This document shows, piece by piece, positions 17,919 through 25,622 of a DNA stretch of 64,000 bases. Origin of the DNA: Acidobacteriota bacterium (GTDB lineage: Bacteria; Actinomycetota; Acidimicrobiia; Acidimicrobiales; Microtrichaceae); the NCBI GenBank assembly GCA_003577145.1, contig QEUP01000018.1, forward strand, positions 1 through 64,000, written 5' to 3'. The notes under the pieces were generated by a model that had not been told where the DNA came from, searched no databases, and saw nothing but the letters and a program-made list of their open reading frames with translations. The position numbers and the translations under genes were made by a program. Every line of letters begins with the position of its first letter. Position 1 is the stretch's first letter.

Positions 17919-18962
17919 ATGAGCGAAGCTCGCGTGGGGCGCAGGTGGCGCGATCCGTTGATAGCGCTGGTGGTGCTGGTGGTGCTGCTGGCGACGATCG
18001 GCTTGACGGCCCCTCCGGCGGGCGCGTTCCTTCCCGATCCCCCGGGCCGTCCCGCCGGCGGGCCGGGTTCGCTGGGGCCCTGCGGCAAGACCGAGTCGGT
18101 CGCCATCAACGAGTACGACTTCTTGAAGCAGGTGTGGGTCTTCCAGCCGACGGGGACGGCCGCCGCGCCCACCGGTGGCACTTGCGGCGACGCCGAGCGT
18201 CCCGGCGTGTTCCTGGCACACGGCTACTTCGGGATCCTCCCCGGCCTCTACCAGGACCTCATCGACCACCTGGTGAGCAACGGCCACGTAGTCGTGTTCG
18301 CCAACTACGAGATAATCCCGCTCTTCGAGCACCAGTACAACGTGGTCGACCACGGCTTCGCGCAGGGTGCGGAGATGAGCGGGCGCATCGACCTGGACAA
18401 CGTCGGCTTCGCCGGGCATTCCTTCGGTGGCGGCATGACCCCCTGGCTGGTGCAGCAGGCCGACGCCAGGGGCTGGGGTAGCGAGTCGCTGTGGGCGGTG
18501 CTGATGGCCCCCTACTTCTCCTACCTCACCGGATCGGGTCCCATCGACCTGCCCGATCACGCGCGGGTGCAGGTGATCGGCTTCGACTGGGACTTCGTGG
18601 TGGACAACCGCGTCGGCATAGAGCTCTTCGAGTCCTTCGACATCCCCGACGCGCAGAAGGACCACATAACGCTGCGGGGTGAGCTGTACGCCTTCAAGGC
18701 GGTGCTGGCTCCCCACACCGTGCCCAACACGGGTATCGACGGCCTCAACGCCTTGGACTTCTACGGCCTGTACCGCAACATCGACGTGCTTTCCTCCTGC
18801 GCTCGGGAGGGCGTGGGGTGCGGCACCGACCTCACCTACATGGGCCTGTGGTCCAACGGGCATCCGCTCAAGCCGGCCACGGTCAGCGACAACCCGGCAG
18901 ACCTCGGTCCGTTCTCACTCCAGGAGTGCTGGTTCCCGACAAACCCCAGACCTTGCCCGTGA
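17919..18962 (+). CDS. Secreted alpha/beta hydrolase (347 aa)
   Basis: Start ATG 17919 follows a strong RBS AGGAGGGGACC and begins a Sec signal peptide: RRWRDPLIALVVLVVLLATIGLTAPPAGAF, with cleavage near AGA-F. The mature part has FLAHGYFG (oxyanion region), the nucleophile elbow GHSFGGG (about 170) and a later SNGHPLKP with the likely catalytic His. The pattern resembles PET-hydrolase/chlorophyllase-type lipases rather than peptidases. Cysteines in pairs suggest extracellular disulfides. Exported esterase or lipase is likely; substrate unknown. Confidence 0.8.
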   Translation: MSEARVGRRWRDPLIALVVLVVLLATIGLTAPPAGAFLPDPPGRPAGGPGSLGPCGKTESVAINEYDFLKQVWVFQPTGTAAAPTGGTCGDAERPGVFLAHGYFGILPGLYQDLIDHLVSNGHVVVFANYEIIPLFEHQYNVVDHGFAQGAEMSGRIDLDNVGFAGHSFGGGMTPWLVQQADARGWGSESLWAVLMAPYFSYLTGSGPIDLPDHARVQVIGFDWDFVVDNRVGIELFESFDIPDAQKDHITLRGELYAFKAVLAPHTVPNTGIDGLNALDFYGLYRNIDVLSSCAREGVGCGTDLTYMGLWSNGHPLKPATVSDNPADLGPFSLQECWFPTNPRPCP

Positions 18963-18980
18963 GCAAGAGCGGGGTGGTGG

Positions 18981-19058
18981 GCATCTAGCCACACGTCCCC
19001 ACCTCGGCATCTAGCCACACGTCCCCACCTCGGCATCTAGCCACACGTCCCCACCTCG
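18981..19058. repeat. Three 26-bp tandem repeats
   Basis: Three perfect copies of a 26-base unit starting GCATCTAGCCACACGTCC begin at 18981, 19007 and 19033. The last copy contains the final codons and TAG stop of the GH114-like gene on the minus strand, so the gene's end (EVGTCG-stop) has been copied twice downstream. Confidence 0.9.
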
Positions 19059-19846
19059 GCGTCGAGCTCCACGTTCTTCTTCAGCGAAGAGAAGTCCAGA
19101 TCCGCGGTGAGGTCGCAGAACTCGTCGGGCTCGAGCTCGTACTCCACGTGAAAGACCGCCTTGTCGGCATCGATGAACGGTGTCAACAGCATGCACTCGT
19201 CGAACTCGACGCACTCCTCGTTGACGGCGAAGTCGAACTCGTCGACGAGGTCAGGCACCTGGTCGAGATCGTTCTTCAGCCCTACGGCGAGGCCCCGCTC
19301 GTGCGCCGTGCCGGCGACGAAGCGGTTGAAGGCCAGTTGGTCCTCGGCGGACAGGTCGAAGCCGCTGTCGTTCTGGTAGCCGTCGACGTTGTCGGGTTCA
19401 ACGGCGTCGAAGCCCTTCTCAGCGCACTGCTCGAAGCGTGCCTCGATGATCGGGCCGAGCACGTCGAGGCGGCGGATGTCGAGCCAGCGCTCGTCGGGGA
19501 AGTCGTCGAGTGGCTTGCCGATGACCTCGTCGGGGAATTCGCCCGAGTCGGGACGACCTGGCTCCCAGGTGCCGACCGACACATAGCAGACGACCCTACG
19601 ACCCATGTCGTGCAGCTCGTCGACGACCGACTCGGTGTTCTCGAAGAGGTCGATGTCGTACATGTCGGCTTCGACGGACGTGTCGACGGGCAGATCCGAG
19701 AGCTGCCACTGCCAGCTGAGGCCCGGCTCGGGATGCCACACCTCGTCTGACGCGTCAGCAGACCCGGTCGCGACCTGTCCGTCGGAGAAGTCCGAGCAGC
19801 CGACCGCGAGCACGAGCAACACCGCGATGATGTGACCGAGGCGCAC
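19037..19846 (-). CDS. GH114-like (endo-alpha-1,4-polygalactosaminidase) lipoprotein
   Basis: 269 residues from GTG 19846, chosen because it starts a lipoprotein signal: RLGHIIAVLLVLAVGC with the lipobox Cys near residue 17. The body matches the TM1410/GH114 TIM-barrel family: WQWQLSD near the start, MYDIDLFENT, VVCYVSVGTWEPGRPD, GKPLDDFPDERWLDIRR, AVEPDNVDGYQND and GLAVGLKND. The acidic residues in DIDLF and EPDNVD are the likely catalytic pair. Such enzymes cut galactosamine polymers of the cell envelope or biofilm. There is no clear RBS. Substrate is inferred from the family. Confidence 0.8.
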   Translation of the reverse strand: MRLGHIIAVLLVLAVGCSDFSDGQVATGSADASDEVWHPEPGLSWQWQLSDLPVDTSVEADMYDIDLFENTESVVDELHDMGRRVVCYVSVGTWEPGRPDSGEFPDEVIGKPLDDFPDERWLDIRRLDVLGPIIEARFEQCAEKGFDAVEPDNVDGYQNDSGFDLSAEDQLAFNRFVAGTAHERGLAVGLKNDLDQVPDLVDEFDFAVNEECVEFDECMLLTPFIDADKAVFHVEYELEPDEFCDLTADLDFSSLKKNVELDAEVGTCG

Positions 19847-19953
19847 TGAAGCGAGGCTACCGGTGGCGAGTCGGGGGCGAGGACCGGTGGAAGACCCCAG
19901 GCGCCGATGCGGGAATCTCACATGCGTACGCCGGCTGCGGCGCCCCCCGCCGG

Positions 19954-20001
19954 TTTTGTGAACGCAAAAGGCCCCTATAGGGGCCACGCGCGTTCACAAA
20001 A
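19954..20001. repeat. Palindromic element family 1, copy 1
   Basis: Nested hairpin: outer arms TTTTGTGAACGC and GCGTTCACAAAA, inner perfect palindrome GGCCCCTATAGGGGCC preceded by AAAA. It lies between two divergent genes. Related copies are at 20478 and 39399. Confidence 0.85.
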
Positions 20002-20109
20002 CGGGTGAAAGGCCTGGCACACCGTCAAAGGATTCTGTGGGACACAGAGCGCGAGTGGCGGTTGTGTAGAAGGATGGGACTACCCGTGACCACCAAGGAG
20101 CCACTCAAA

Positions 20110-20421
20110 ATGCGCAACCTACTCATCATCAGCCTCGACACAGCCAAGGCCAACGACTCGGCACGAGCCGGAACGCTGGCTCAGACGATCGGGGGGATCG
20201 TCGACGACCAGAAGCCGGAATCGGTGTACTTCACCGAGATCGATGGAGTCCGGACCGGGATCATGGTTGTCGACATCGAAACGGCAATGGACATCCCGCG
20301 GATCGCCGAGCCCTGGTTCCTGGCGTTCGACGCCAAGGTCGAGTTCCATCCGACGATGGTGCCCGCTGACCTGGAGGCGGCGGGACCGTCGATAGAAGCC
20401 GCGGTCAAGGCATACGGCTGA
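20110..20421 (+). CDS. Conserved small protein (103 aa), DUF3303-like
   Basis: Start ATG 20110 is set by the RBS AAGGAG 10-15 bases upstream. It reads RNLLIISLDTAKANDSARAG..., then ESVYFTEIDGVRTGIMVVDIE, IPRIAEPWFLAFDAKVEFHPTMVPADL. This alternating helix/strand pattern and length suit a dimeric alpha/beta-barrel (ferredoxin-like) protein. I remember similar actinobacterial proteins misnamed pantothenate synthetase. No catalytic motif is seen. Function unknown. Confidence 0.65.
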   Translation: MRNLLIISLDTAKANDSARAGTLAQTIGGIVDDQKPESVYFTEIDGVRTGIMVVDIETAMDIPRIAEPWFLAFDAKVEFHPTMVPADLEAAGPSIEAAVKAYG

Positions 20422-20477
20422 TTCCCAGGACCGAATGCCGGAGCCTCCATTGGCGGGGGCATGGATCGGCCCGCCGG

Positions 20478-20525
20478 TTTTGTGAACGCAAAAGGCCCCT
20501 ATGGGGGCCCCGCGCGTTCACAGAA
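20478..20525. repeat. Palindromic element family 1, copy 2
   Basis: Same nested hairpin, with a few changes: inner GGCCCCTATGGGGGCC and right arm GCGTTCACAGAA. It sits between two convergent genes (20421 and 20627), a terminator-like position. Confidence 0.85.
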
Positions 20526-20626
20526 CCAGCGGTGCCCTTTGGCCCCCGCCGAGCGGGCCGACGGCTGGCTCGCCGGGGGGCGAAGCGAGTTTCTGAAACG
20601 GCGGCGCGATCTGATTCGCGACGCCC

Positions 20627-22108
20627 TCACTGAGCCTTGTACATCTTGTTGAGGCAGTGCCCGACGAGGCGGGCGACCTCTGTGCCTGAGAGGGCGGCTT
20701 GATGGGTGCCCATACCGGCTGCACCCGCATCGGCGCCTGCCAGGTACAGGCCGCGAATCGACGTCTCTGACTTGGGCTTCTTCGAGCCGCACTGGCCGAT
20801 GATCTGGGCGAGGCCGACGCACTCGCCACCTTGTCCCGGCAGCACCGCGTCGCGGGTGAGGCTCGAGATCTCCCGGGGGCCGTTGTACTCCCGGCGCTCG
20901 GTGGCATCCCAGATGTCGGGTAGCAGCTCCTTCATCTGGCGGTCCATGCAGTTCCAGAGGCCCTCGATCTCTGAGGCGTCGGGATTGGGCGAGCACACCG
21001 TGCCCGAGACCAGCACCTGCTTACCGGGAGGGGCCGCGTTCTCGTCGTAGAACGAGTGGTTGCACATGAACAGGATGACCTCTTCGGGCTCCTTGCCCTC
21101 CTTCTGCTTGCGGAACCGTTCGGTGTCGAGCCAGCTGTCGTCGGACCACACCGCGTACATCGCCGTCTCCATCACAGGTCTGCTGAGGAAGTAACGCACG
21201 CTCGTGAACGACCAACCGGGTGCCAGGCCCTTCACGTAGTCGACGTAGCTCTTGTCGAACTCCTCCTCTCCGACCAGCTTGAGCACCGTTGGCTGGATGC
21301 CGGCAGAGCTCACCACGACCGGAGCCGAGAAGCTTCCCTTGCTCGTCTCGACGCCCGTCACCGAGCCGTTCTCGACGTTGATCTTGTCGACCTTGGCTCC
21401 GGTGACGACGGTGCCCCCGTTGCGCTCGAACTCGCGGGCCATCACCTTGGTGAGCATGCCGAAGCCGCCCTTGTACTGGCCGCCACCGCCCTGGAGCATG
21501 ATCTGCTTCATGATCAGGATCTGCTCCGAGGCGGCCACCAGGTCGAGCGGCTCGGCCAGCGAAGCGTTGGCATGGAAGCCCATGTAGTTGTAGAGGGGCG
21601 CGGGTACGACTCGCTCGCCTAGCCACTCCTTCATGGTCATGTTGTCCAGCGCCGCGATCTCCTCGTCGGGCATGGTGGCCATCTCGGTCATCACCGTCAG
21701 CGCCTGGACCTTCTCGTCCTCGCTTGCATCCCACAGCGAGAAGAACGGCTCGGGGTCGTCCATCGCCTGCTTCTGCGTGACGGTCTTGTACCTGTCCCAG
21801 TCGTGGCGCCGGTAGCAGAGGGTGATGATGTCGCGTGGGTCGTCGGGCTCGAGTGCCGGCTCGAACTCGTCGGAGACGCCGAGCTCGGCGAAGATCGCTT
21901 CGAACGCCGATCCGCGCATCGGGACCTGTCCGTGGGGGAACAAGTCGTAGGCCCAGCCGTCCTTGTCGATGCTCATCATCTTGCCGCCGAGCATGTTGTT
22001 CTTCTCCAGCAGCAAGGTCCGGGTGCCCCGCTTCTGGAGGAGCGTGGCGCAGGCGAGGCCGCCGGGGCCGCTGCCGATGACGATGACTTCGTATTCCTGG
22101 TTGGTCAT
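20627..22108 (-). CDS. CrtI/phytoene desaturase-like FAD oxidoreductase
   Basis: 493 residues. The N-terminal dinucleotide-binding fold reads VIVIGSGPGGLACATLLQKRG, then LLLEKNNMLGGKMMSI (FAD contact). A middle substrate region follows. The C-terminal FAD signature is GLYLAGADAGAAGMGTHQAALSGTEVARL. This is the phytoene desaturase/NAD(P)-dependent amine oxidase superfamily, but there are no carotenoid genes nearby, so the substrate is open. It overlaps the upstream TetR gene by 4 bases (ATGA), so it is the regulated partner of that repressor. A hydrophobic substrate such as a lipid or isoprenoid is an inference. Confidence 0.8.
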   Translation of the reverse strand: MTNQEYEVIVIGSGPGGLACATLLQKRGTRTLLLEKNNMLGGKMMSIDKDGWAYDLFPHGQVPMRGSAFEAIFAELGVSDEFEPALEPDDPRDIITLCYRRHDWDRYKTVTQKQAMDDPEPFFSLWDASEDEKVQALTVMTEMATMPDEEIAALDNMTMKEWLGERVVPAPLYNYMGFHANASLAEPLDLVAASEQILIMKQIMLQGGGGQYKGGFGMLTKVMAREFERNGGTVVTGAKVDKINVENGSVTGVETSKGSFSAPVVVSSAGIQPTVLKLVGEEEFDKSYVDYVKGLAPGWSFTSVRYFLSRPVMETAMYAVWSDDSWLDTERFRKQKEGKEPEEVILFMCNHSFYDENAAPPGKQVLVSGTVCSPNPDASEIEGLWNCMDRQMKELLPDIWDATERREYNGPREISSLTRDAVLPGQGGECVGLAQIIGQCGSKKPKSETSIRGLYLAGADAGAAGMGTHQAALSGTEVARLVGHCLNKMYKAQ

Positions 22109-22785
22109 GGTTGAGTCCCTTGAGTGGATTGTCCGGCTTCAAGAGCCGGGAACATGTTGCGGGTGAGGGCTTCGATGAACCGGGTCTGGCTGTCGACGCC
22201 CTCGTCTGAGAGAGGGTCGACGGCGTAGATGCCTTGCAGCAGCGGAGCCAGGGCGAAGTGGCCGAAGGAGAGGTGCAGGAACAGGGCCCCAACCGAGGGG
22301 AGGAGATCCTCGTCCCACTCATCGGAGGTGTCGCTGGCTTCGAGCTGGCCCATGATCAGATCCATGAGCGTGCGGATCTTGCCGGCGATGCCGCTGAGTT
22401 GGTCACCCTCGGAGATGGCCTCGAGATAGATGAGCCGGGAGAGGTGCGGACGCTTCCTGAGGTGCTCCATGACCGCCCGGATGATCTCCTGAGTCGGGGC
22501 GAGCCGGTGTCCGGAGGCGTCGAAGTCCTCGAGGAGCTTCACCAACGGGCTCACCCCGCGGTCGAGCACCGCCTCGTAGAGTGCACCCTTGCTTGGGAAG
22601 TAGTTGTAGAGCGTCGCGCTGTTGACCCCCGCCGCCTCGGCGATCTCGCGGACCCTGGTGCCTGCCAGCCCGCGCCGTCCGAACAGCACCTCGGCGCTGT
22701 CGAGGATCCGCTGCTCGACGAAGGCCGCGCGCTCGGCCTGCGCCTCCTGCCGTGTTGTCAGGTCGGTGGCCGGCTGGGACACGGT
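22105..22785 (-). CDS. TetR-family transcriptional regulator
   Basis: 226 residues from GTG 22785, which follows GGGGGAGCC; an open extension to 22836 would cross the operator and is rejected. Helix-turn-helix: RILDSAEVLFGRRGLAGTRVREIAEAAGVNSATLYNYFPSKGALYEAVL (about 25-75), the classic TetR N-terminus. The C-terminal ligand domain is all-helical. The gene precedes and overlaps the CrtI-like gene. A near-perfect operator (TAAACA-GA-TGTTTA) lies 34-47 bases upstream of the start, which suggests autorepression of a two-gene operon. Confidence 0.85.
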   Translation of the reverse strand, partial: TVSQPATDLTTRQEAQAERAAFVEQRILDSAEVLFGRRGLAGTRVREIAEAAGVNSATLYNYFPSKGALYEAVLDRGVSPLVKLLEDFDASGHRLAPTQEIIRAVMEHLRKRPHLSRLIYLEAISEGDQLSGIAGKIRTLMDLIMGQLEASDTSDEWDEDLLPSVGALFLHLSFGHFALAPLLQGIYAVDPLSDEGVDSQTRFIEALTRNMFPALEAGQSTQGTQP

Positions 22786-22818
22786 GAGGCTCCCCCGGTG
22801 AACATCTGCTGATGACAA

Positions 22819-22832
22819 TAAACAGATGTTTA
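22819..22832. promoter_or_regulatory. Probable TetR operator
   Basis: TAAACAGATGTTTA is a palindrome with 6-bp arms and a 2-base centre. It also forms the right half of a wider inverted repeat, AACATCTG (22801-22808) and CAGATGTT (22823-22830). The site is more AT-rich than its surroundings and lies just upstream of the tetR GTG. Binding is inferred. Confidence 0.6.
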
Positions 22833-22847
22833 GCACCAGTGCAACCG

Positions 22848-22895
22848 CTTCTTGGCAGCATTTTCAGCGTATGGAGGGGGTAATGCTGTCAAGAA
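22848..22895. repeat. Palindromic element family 2, copy A
   Basis: Arms CTTCTTGGCAGC and GCTGTCAAGAA flank a centre reading ATTTTCAGCGTATGGAGGGGGTAAT (in parts). It lies between the end of the beta-helix gene and the tetR promoter. One arm mismatch. Related copies are at 35248 and 59545. Confidence 0.85.
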
Positions 22896-22938
22896 CCGCC
22901 GGCCACTACGATGTTGCTGGCCCAGTCGGCTCGGCGGG

Positions 22939-24486
22939 TCAATCCTGCGCCTCGTAGGGGCCGGCGTCGGGGGCGCGGCCCACGGAACGGGGCTGTCCGG
23001 CGATGTCGATCTCGAGGCCCTCGATGACCTCACCACTGTCGCGTGCGGGGCTCTGGGACGCGGTGGTGAAATCCCCACCGGCGCCGTCGCTGAAGCCTGG
23101 GTCGCCCACGATCACGCCGCTGGCCCAGCCCAGAGCCTCCACCTCGGCCAGGTCGGACACGAGATAGGTTGAGCCGCCCACGTCGAGGAGCTTTGAGTCG
23201 GGGTCGTCGAAGATGGTGTTGCGTATCGAGACCGTCGAGCCTTCGGTCACGTAGAGCCCGCCGGTCGCGTTCTCGAAGAAGATCGAGTTCACTATCTCCA
23301 ACTCGACGGGCTCACCGGCGTCATAGCCCCAGCTGCCGACGTACCCACTCTCACCGACGCCGTGGTGTGCGACGATTACGTGCAGGTATCGGTAGCGGGC
23401 CGGTCCCGCGCCGACGAGGGCCGCGTCGGCACCTGTCCCGTCGATGAGGGTGTTGATGACGTCGCCGCCCTTCCAGAGCTTCACCCCGTTGCGACCGATG
23501 TCGGAGACCCGCGTGCCGTACACCACGACGTCTTCGGCCTTGGTGTCGACTCCGTCGGCCGCGGCGCCGGCAAAGCTCGAGCTCACCACCGCGATCTGGC
23601 GTCCCTCCTCGATCGCGAAGGTGTCGGCGCCGCTGCCCTCGGATTGCTGCCGCCCGGTCACGCTCACGTTCTCGAGCCACCAGTGCTCGCAGGGGCCCGC
23701 GTTGCAGGAGATGCCCTGGTCGGTTCCTTCAACAGTCACGTCGAGCAGCAGCAGGCCGTCGAGCGCGGGTGCCGAGCCCGCTTCGCGGTTGTCCCCGAAA
23801 GCGATGATGCCCTCCCGGTAGTCCCCCGCAGGGGACCCCACCTTCACACGCTCGAGGGTCACGTCGTTGATGGTCTGCCCTTCCTCCTTGTCGAACCCCA
23901 CCCCTACCTCGAACCCCCTCATCGTGAATCCCTCGATAACCACCTCGTCAGCCCGTACGGCGATGCCGATGTTCTGCTCGGCGGAAGGGGAGATGACCAC
24001 CTCACCACCCCCCGCTGCACGCAGGCAGACATCGGGAGCTTCCAAAACCAGCGCTCGGAAGTCACCCTCGTTGTCGTCGCTGTAGGTGCCGGGCTCGACC
24101 TCCACGGTCGTGCCAGGTTCGGCGTCGCGCACAGCGTCGGCGACACTTTCGCCTGCCTCCACGTGAGTGACCGTCTCGTTGTCGGCACATGCCTCCGCAG
24201 CCGGACGCGGGAACTCGTCGGTCTCGAGCTCGACGAAGGTCGAGGGCAGGGCACGCGGGCTTATCCCGTTGGGGGGCGCGGGGGCGGAAGTCGTGGTCGC
24301 CGCATCGGAGCTCGAGGTGGACTCCGGCGGTGGGGTGGTCGGGCCTTCCTCGGCCCCACCGGAGCCCTTGTCTGATCCACAACCGCCCACCAGGGCGATC
24401 AGGGCGACGGCACAGCCGATGCGGCGCAGCGCTCCAGGCGGCCGGCACCGGGATGCCGCAGCGCTGGTGCCGGAAGGCTCCGTCAC
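22939..24486 (-). CDS. Beta-helix (pectate-lyase-fold) lipoprotein
   Basis: 515 residues, GTG start. Signal peptide IGCAVALIALVGGC gives a lipobox Cys near residue 36, followed by a Ser/Thr/Pro-rich linker (about 40-75). The mature domain opens with VEAGESVADAVRDAEPGTTVEVEPGTY, the usual start of right-handed parallel beta-helix proteins. It then has repeated short strands (NDVTLERVKVG, LDGLLLLDVTVEG, WWLENVSVTG, EIVNSIFFENATGGLYV). A C-terminal DFTTASQSPARDSG and DAGPYEA matches the common end of such proteins. Surface polysaccharide binding or cleavage is plausible, but no catalytic residues are assigned. Next to a flavodoxin gene with 12 bases between. Confidence 0.75.
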   Translation of the reverse strand: MTEPSGTSAAASRCRPPGALRRIGCAVALIALVGGCGSDKGSGGAEEGPTTPPPESTSSSDAATTTSAPAPPNGISPRALPSTFVELETDEFPRPAAEACADNETVTHVEAGESVADAVRDAEPGTTVEVEPGTYSDDNEGDFRALVLEAPDVCLRAAGGGEVVISPSAEQNIGIAVRADEVVIEGFTMRGFEVGVGFDKEEGQTINDVTLERVKVGSPAGDYREGIIAFGDNREAGSAPALDGLLLLDVTVEGTDQGISCNAGPCEHWWLENVSVTGRQQSEGSGADTFAIEEGRQIAVVSSSFAGAAADGVDTKAEDVVVYGTRVSDIGRNGVKLWKGGDVINTLIDGTGADAALVGAGPARYRYLHVIVAHHGVGESGYVGSWGYDAGEPVELEIVNSIFFENATGGLYVTEGSTVSIRNTIFDDPDSKLLDVGGSTYLVSDLAEVEALGWASGVIVGDPGFSDGAGGDFTTASQSPARDSGEVIEGLEIDIAGQPRSVGRAPDAGPYEAQD

Positions 24487-24498
24487 GCCAACCGACTC

Positions 24499-25068
24499 TC
24501 AGCCGGCGGGCGCCTCGGACGCGAGGCGGGCCGAGAGGGCTTCGCCCCACTCGCGGGCCCTCAGGACCTCGTGGTCGGCCAGTGGTCCCTCGGTGTCCTC
24601 GACGAAGAAGCTGGTGGGCTCGTCGAGCAGGTCGAACCCGTGGTGGCGGAGCCGGCGGGCGATGCCCCGGGCAGCAGACCCGGTCAGGGCGGGCGACCTG
24701 TCAAAGCGCGTGTCGAACGCCGCCGCGCCGGTTCGCTCGACCTTGCCGATGTCATGGAACCAGTGGCGCAGGCCCTCACCGGTGGCCGATTCGTCCAGCT
24801 CGTGGGCGGGCTGGTCGGGGTCGGCTTCTTCGGCTTTCTTCTTCTCGTCTCCGACCGCCGTCTGGCGGGTGGTGGCCCACGACATGCCGTGGGCGTGGGT
24901 CGGCCCGCCGACCACCACCATGTCGGCGGCTTGGACCAGCTCCCGTGAGGCGTCGTCGACGGCGAGCACCTCTATCTCGGTGCCCGGTGAACGGAACCCC
25001 TCGGCCACTGCATCGGCAATGGTATGGGTGTTCCCGTAGACCGATTCGTAGACGACCAGAACTCGCAT
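24499..25068 (-). CDS. Flavodoxin-family protein (189 aa)
   Basis: N-terminal FMN phosphate loop VVYESVYGNTHTIADAVAEG (6-25), then DMVVVGGPTHAHGMSWATTR, the second FMN contact loop. The middle carries a Lys/Glu-rich insertion (KKKAEEADPDQ). The tail ends near GPLADHEVLRAREWGEAL. Electron carrier or FMN-dependent reductase; partner unknown. ATG start with GAGGAAGCG upstream. Confidence 0.85.
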   Translation of the reverse strand: MRVLVVYESVYGNTHTIADAVAEGFRSPGTEIEVLAVDDASRELVQAADMVVVGGPTHAHGMSWATTRQTAVGDEKKKAEEADPDQPAHELDESATGEGLRHWFHDIGKVERTGAAAFDTRFDRSPALTGSAARGIARRLRHHGFDLLDEPTSFFVEDTEGPLADHEVLRAREWGEALSARLASEAPAG

Positions 25069-25203
25069 CGCTTCCTCCTCACGTGTAGCCCGCAGGTTCG
25101 CAGGCGGGGTGGCCCGAGGCCAGGGTCAAACGGCCCGTCGTACTCTGACCCGATGGGGGGTACGGCACGCCTCCCGCCGACTGGTCAGTTCGTGAGGCCC
25201 AGG

Positions 25204-25319
25204 ACGGTGAGGGGCCGAGGCGAGCAAGCCGATGAGGGTCCCAGCGTCAGGCGTGGGGGGCGGCGCAAGAACGCGCAACGGTGAGGGGCCGAGGCGAGCA
25301 AGCCGATGAGGGTCCCAGC
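25204..25319. repeat. Two identical 42-bp direct repeats
   Basis: The unit starting ACGGTGAGGGGCCGAGGCGA occurs at 25204-25245 and 25278-25319, without a mismatch, 74 bases apart. Perfect identity points to a recent duplication. Confidence 0.9.
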
Positions 25320-25528
25320 CCAACCCAAGTCCTTGCCGGGGCAGCCTCACCCCGCGCCCAACAGCGTCGGCGATCGCCTGCCTGTGACGCCTGGTTCGGC
25401 ATTCACTCGGATCAGCCGTCGTTTCCAGGCGGAACCTGCCTGCGGTGAACCTCGTGGGCGGTCACGCAGCTGATGACGCGGTCTCGCCGAATCCCCTGGT
25501 ACCCCTACCTTCGTTCCCGGCTCCCCGA

Positions 25529-25571
25529 CGCCTGCCAAGGGCTGCGCCTCGTCGCTGCGCCTTGGCAGGCG
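25529..25571 (-). terminator. Strong hairpin downstream of 25623 gene
   Basis: Arms CGCCTGCCAAGG and CCTTGGCAGGCG form a perfect 12-bp stem with a 19-base loop. It lies 51 bases past the stop of the minus-strand gene ending at 25623, so a terminator is likely; there is no U-tract. Confidence 0.55.
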
Positions 25572-25622
25572 GTACCGATCTCACACCGAAGCCCGCCCCC
25601 TGTTTGAGCGCCGGCCGAAGCG

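Larger units (their letters stand above)
25069..25622. other. Gene-free 554-bp region with repeats and a hairpin
   Basis: Between the flavodoxin gene start and the end of the next minus-strand gene. It holds two identical 42-base direct repeats and a strong hairpin (listed separately). No coding frame here looks real by composition or motifs. Confidence 0.6.

Noticed and set aside
18981-19058. Possible CRISPR array
   Set aside because: Three copies of 26 bases follow each other with no spacers; it is a tandem repeat.
19954-20001. Rho-independent terminator of the GH114 gene
   Set aside because: This copy lies upstream of that gene's start, so it cannot terminate it; kept as a repeat element.
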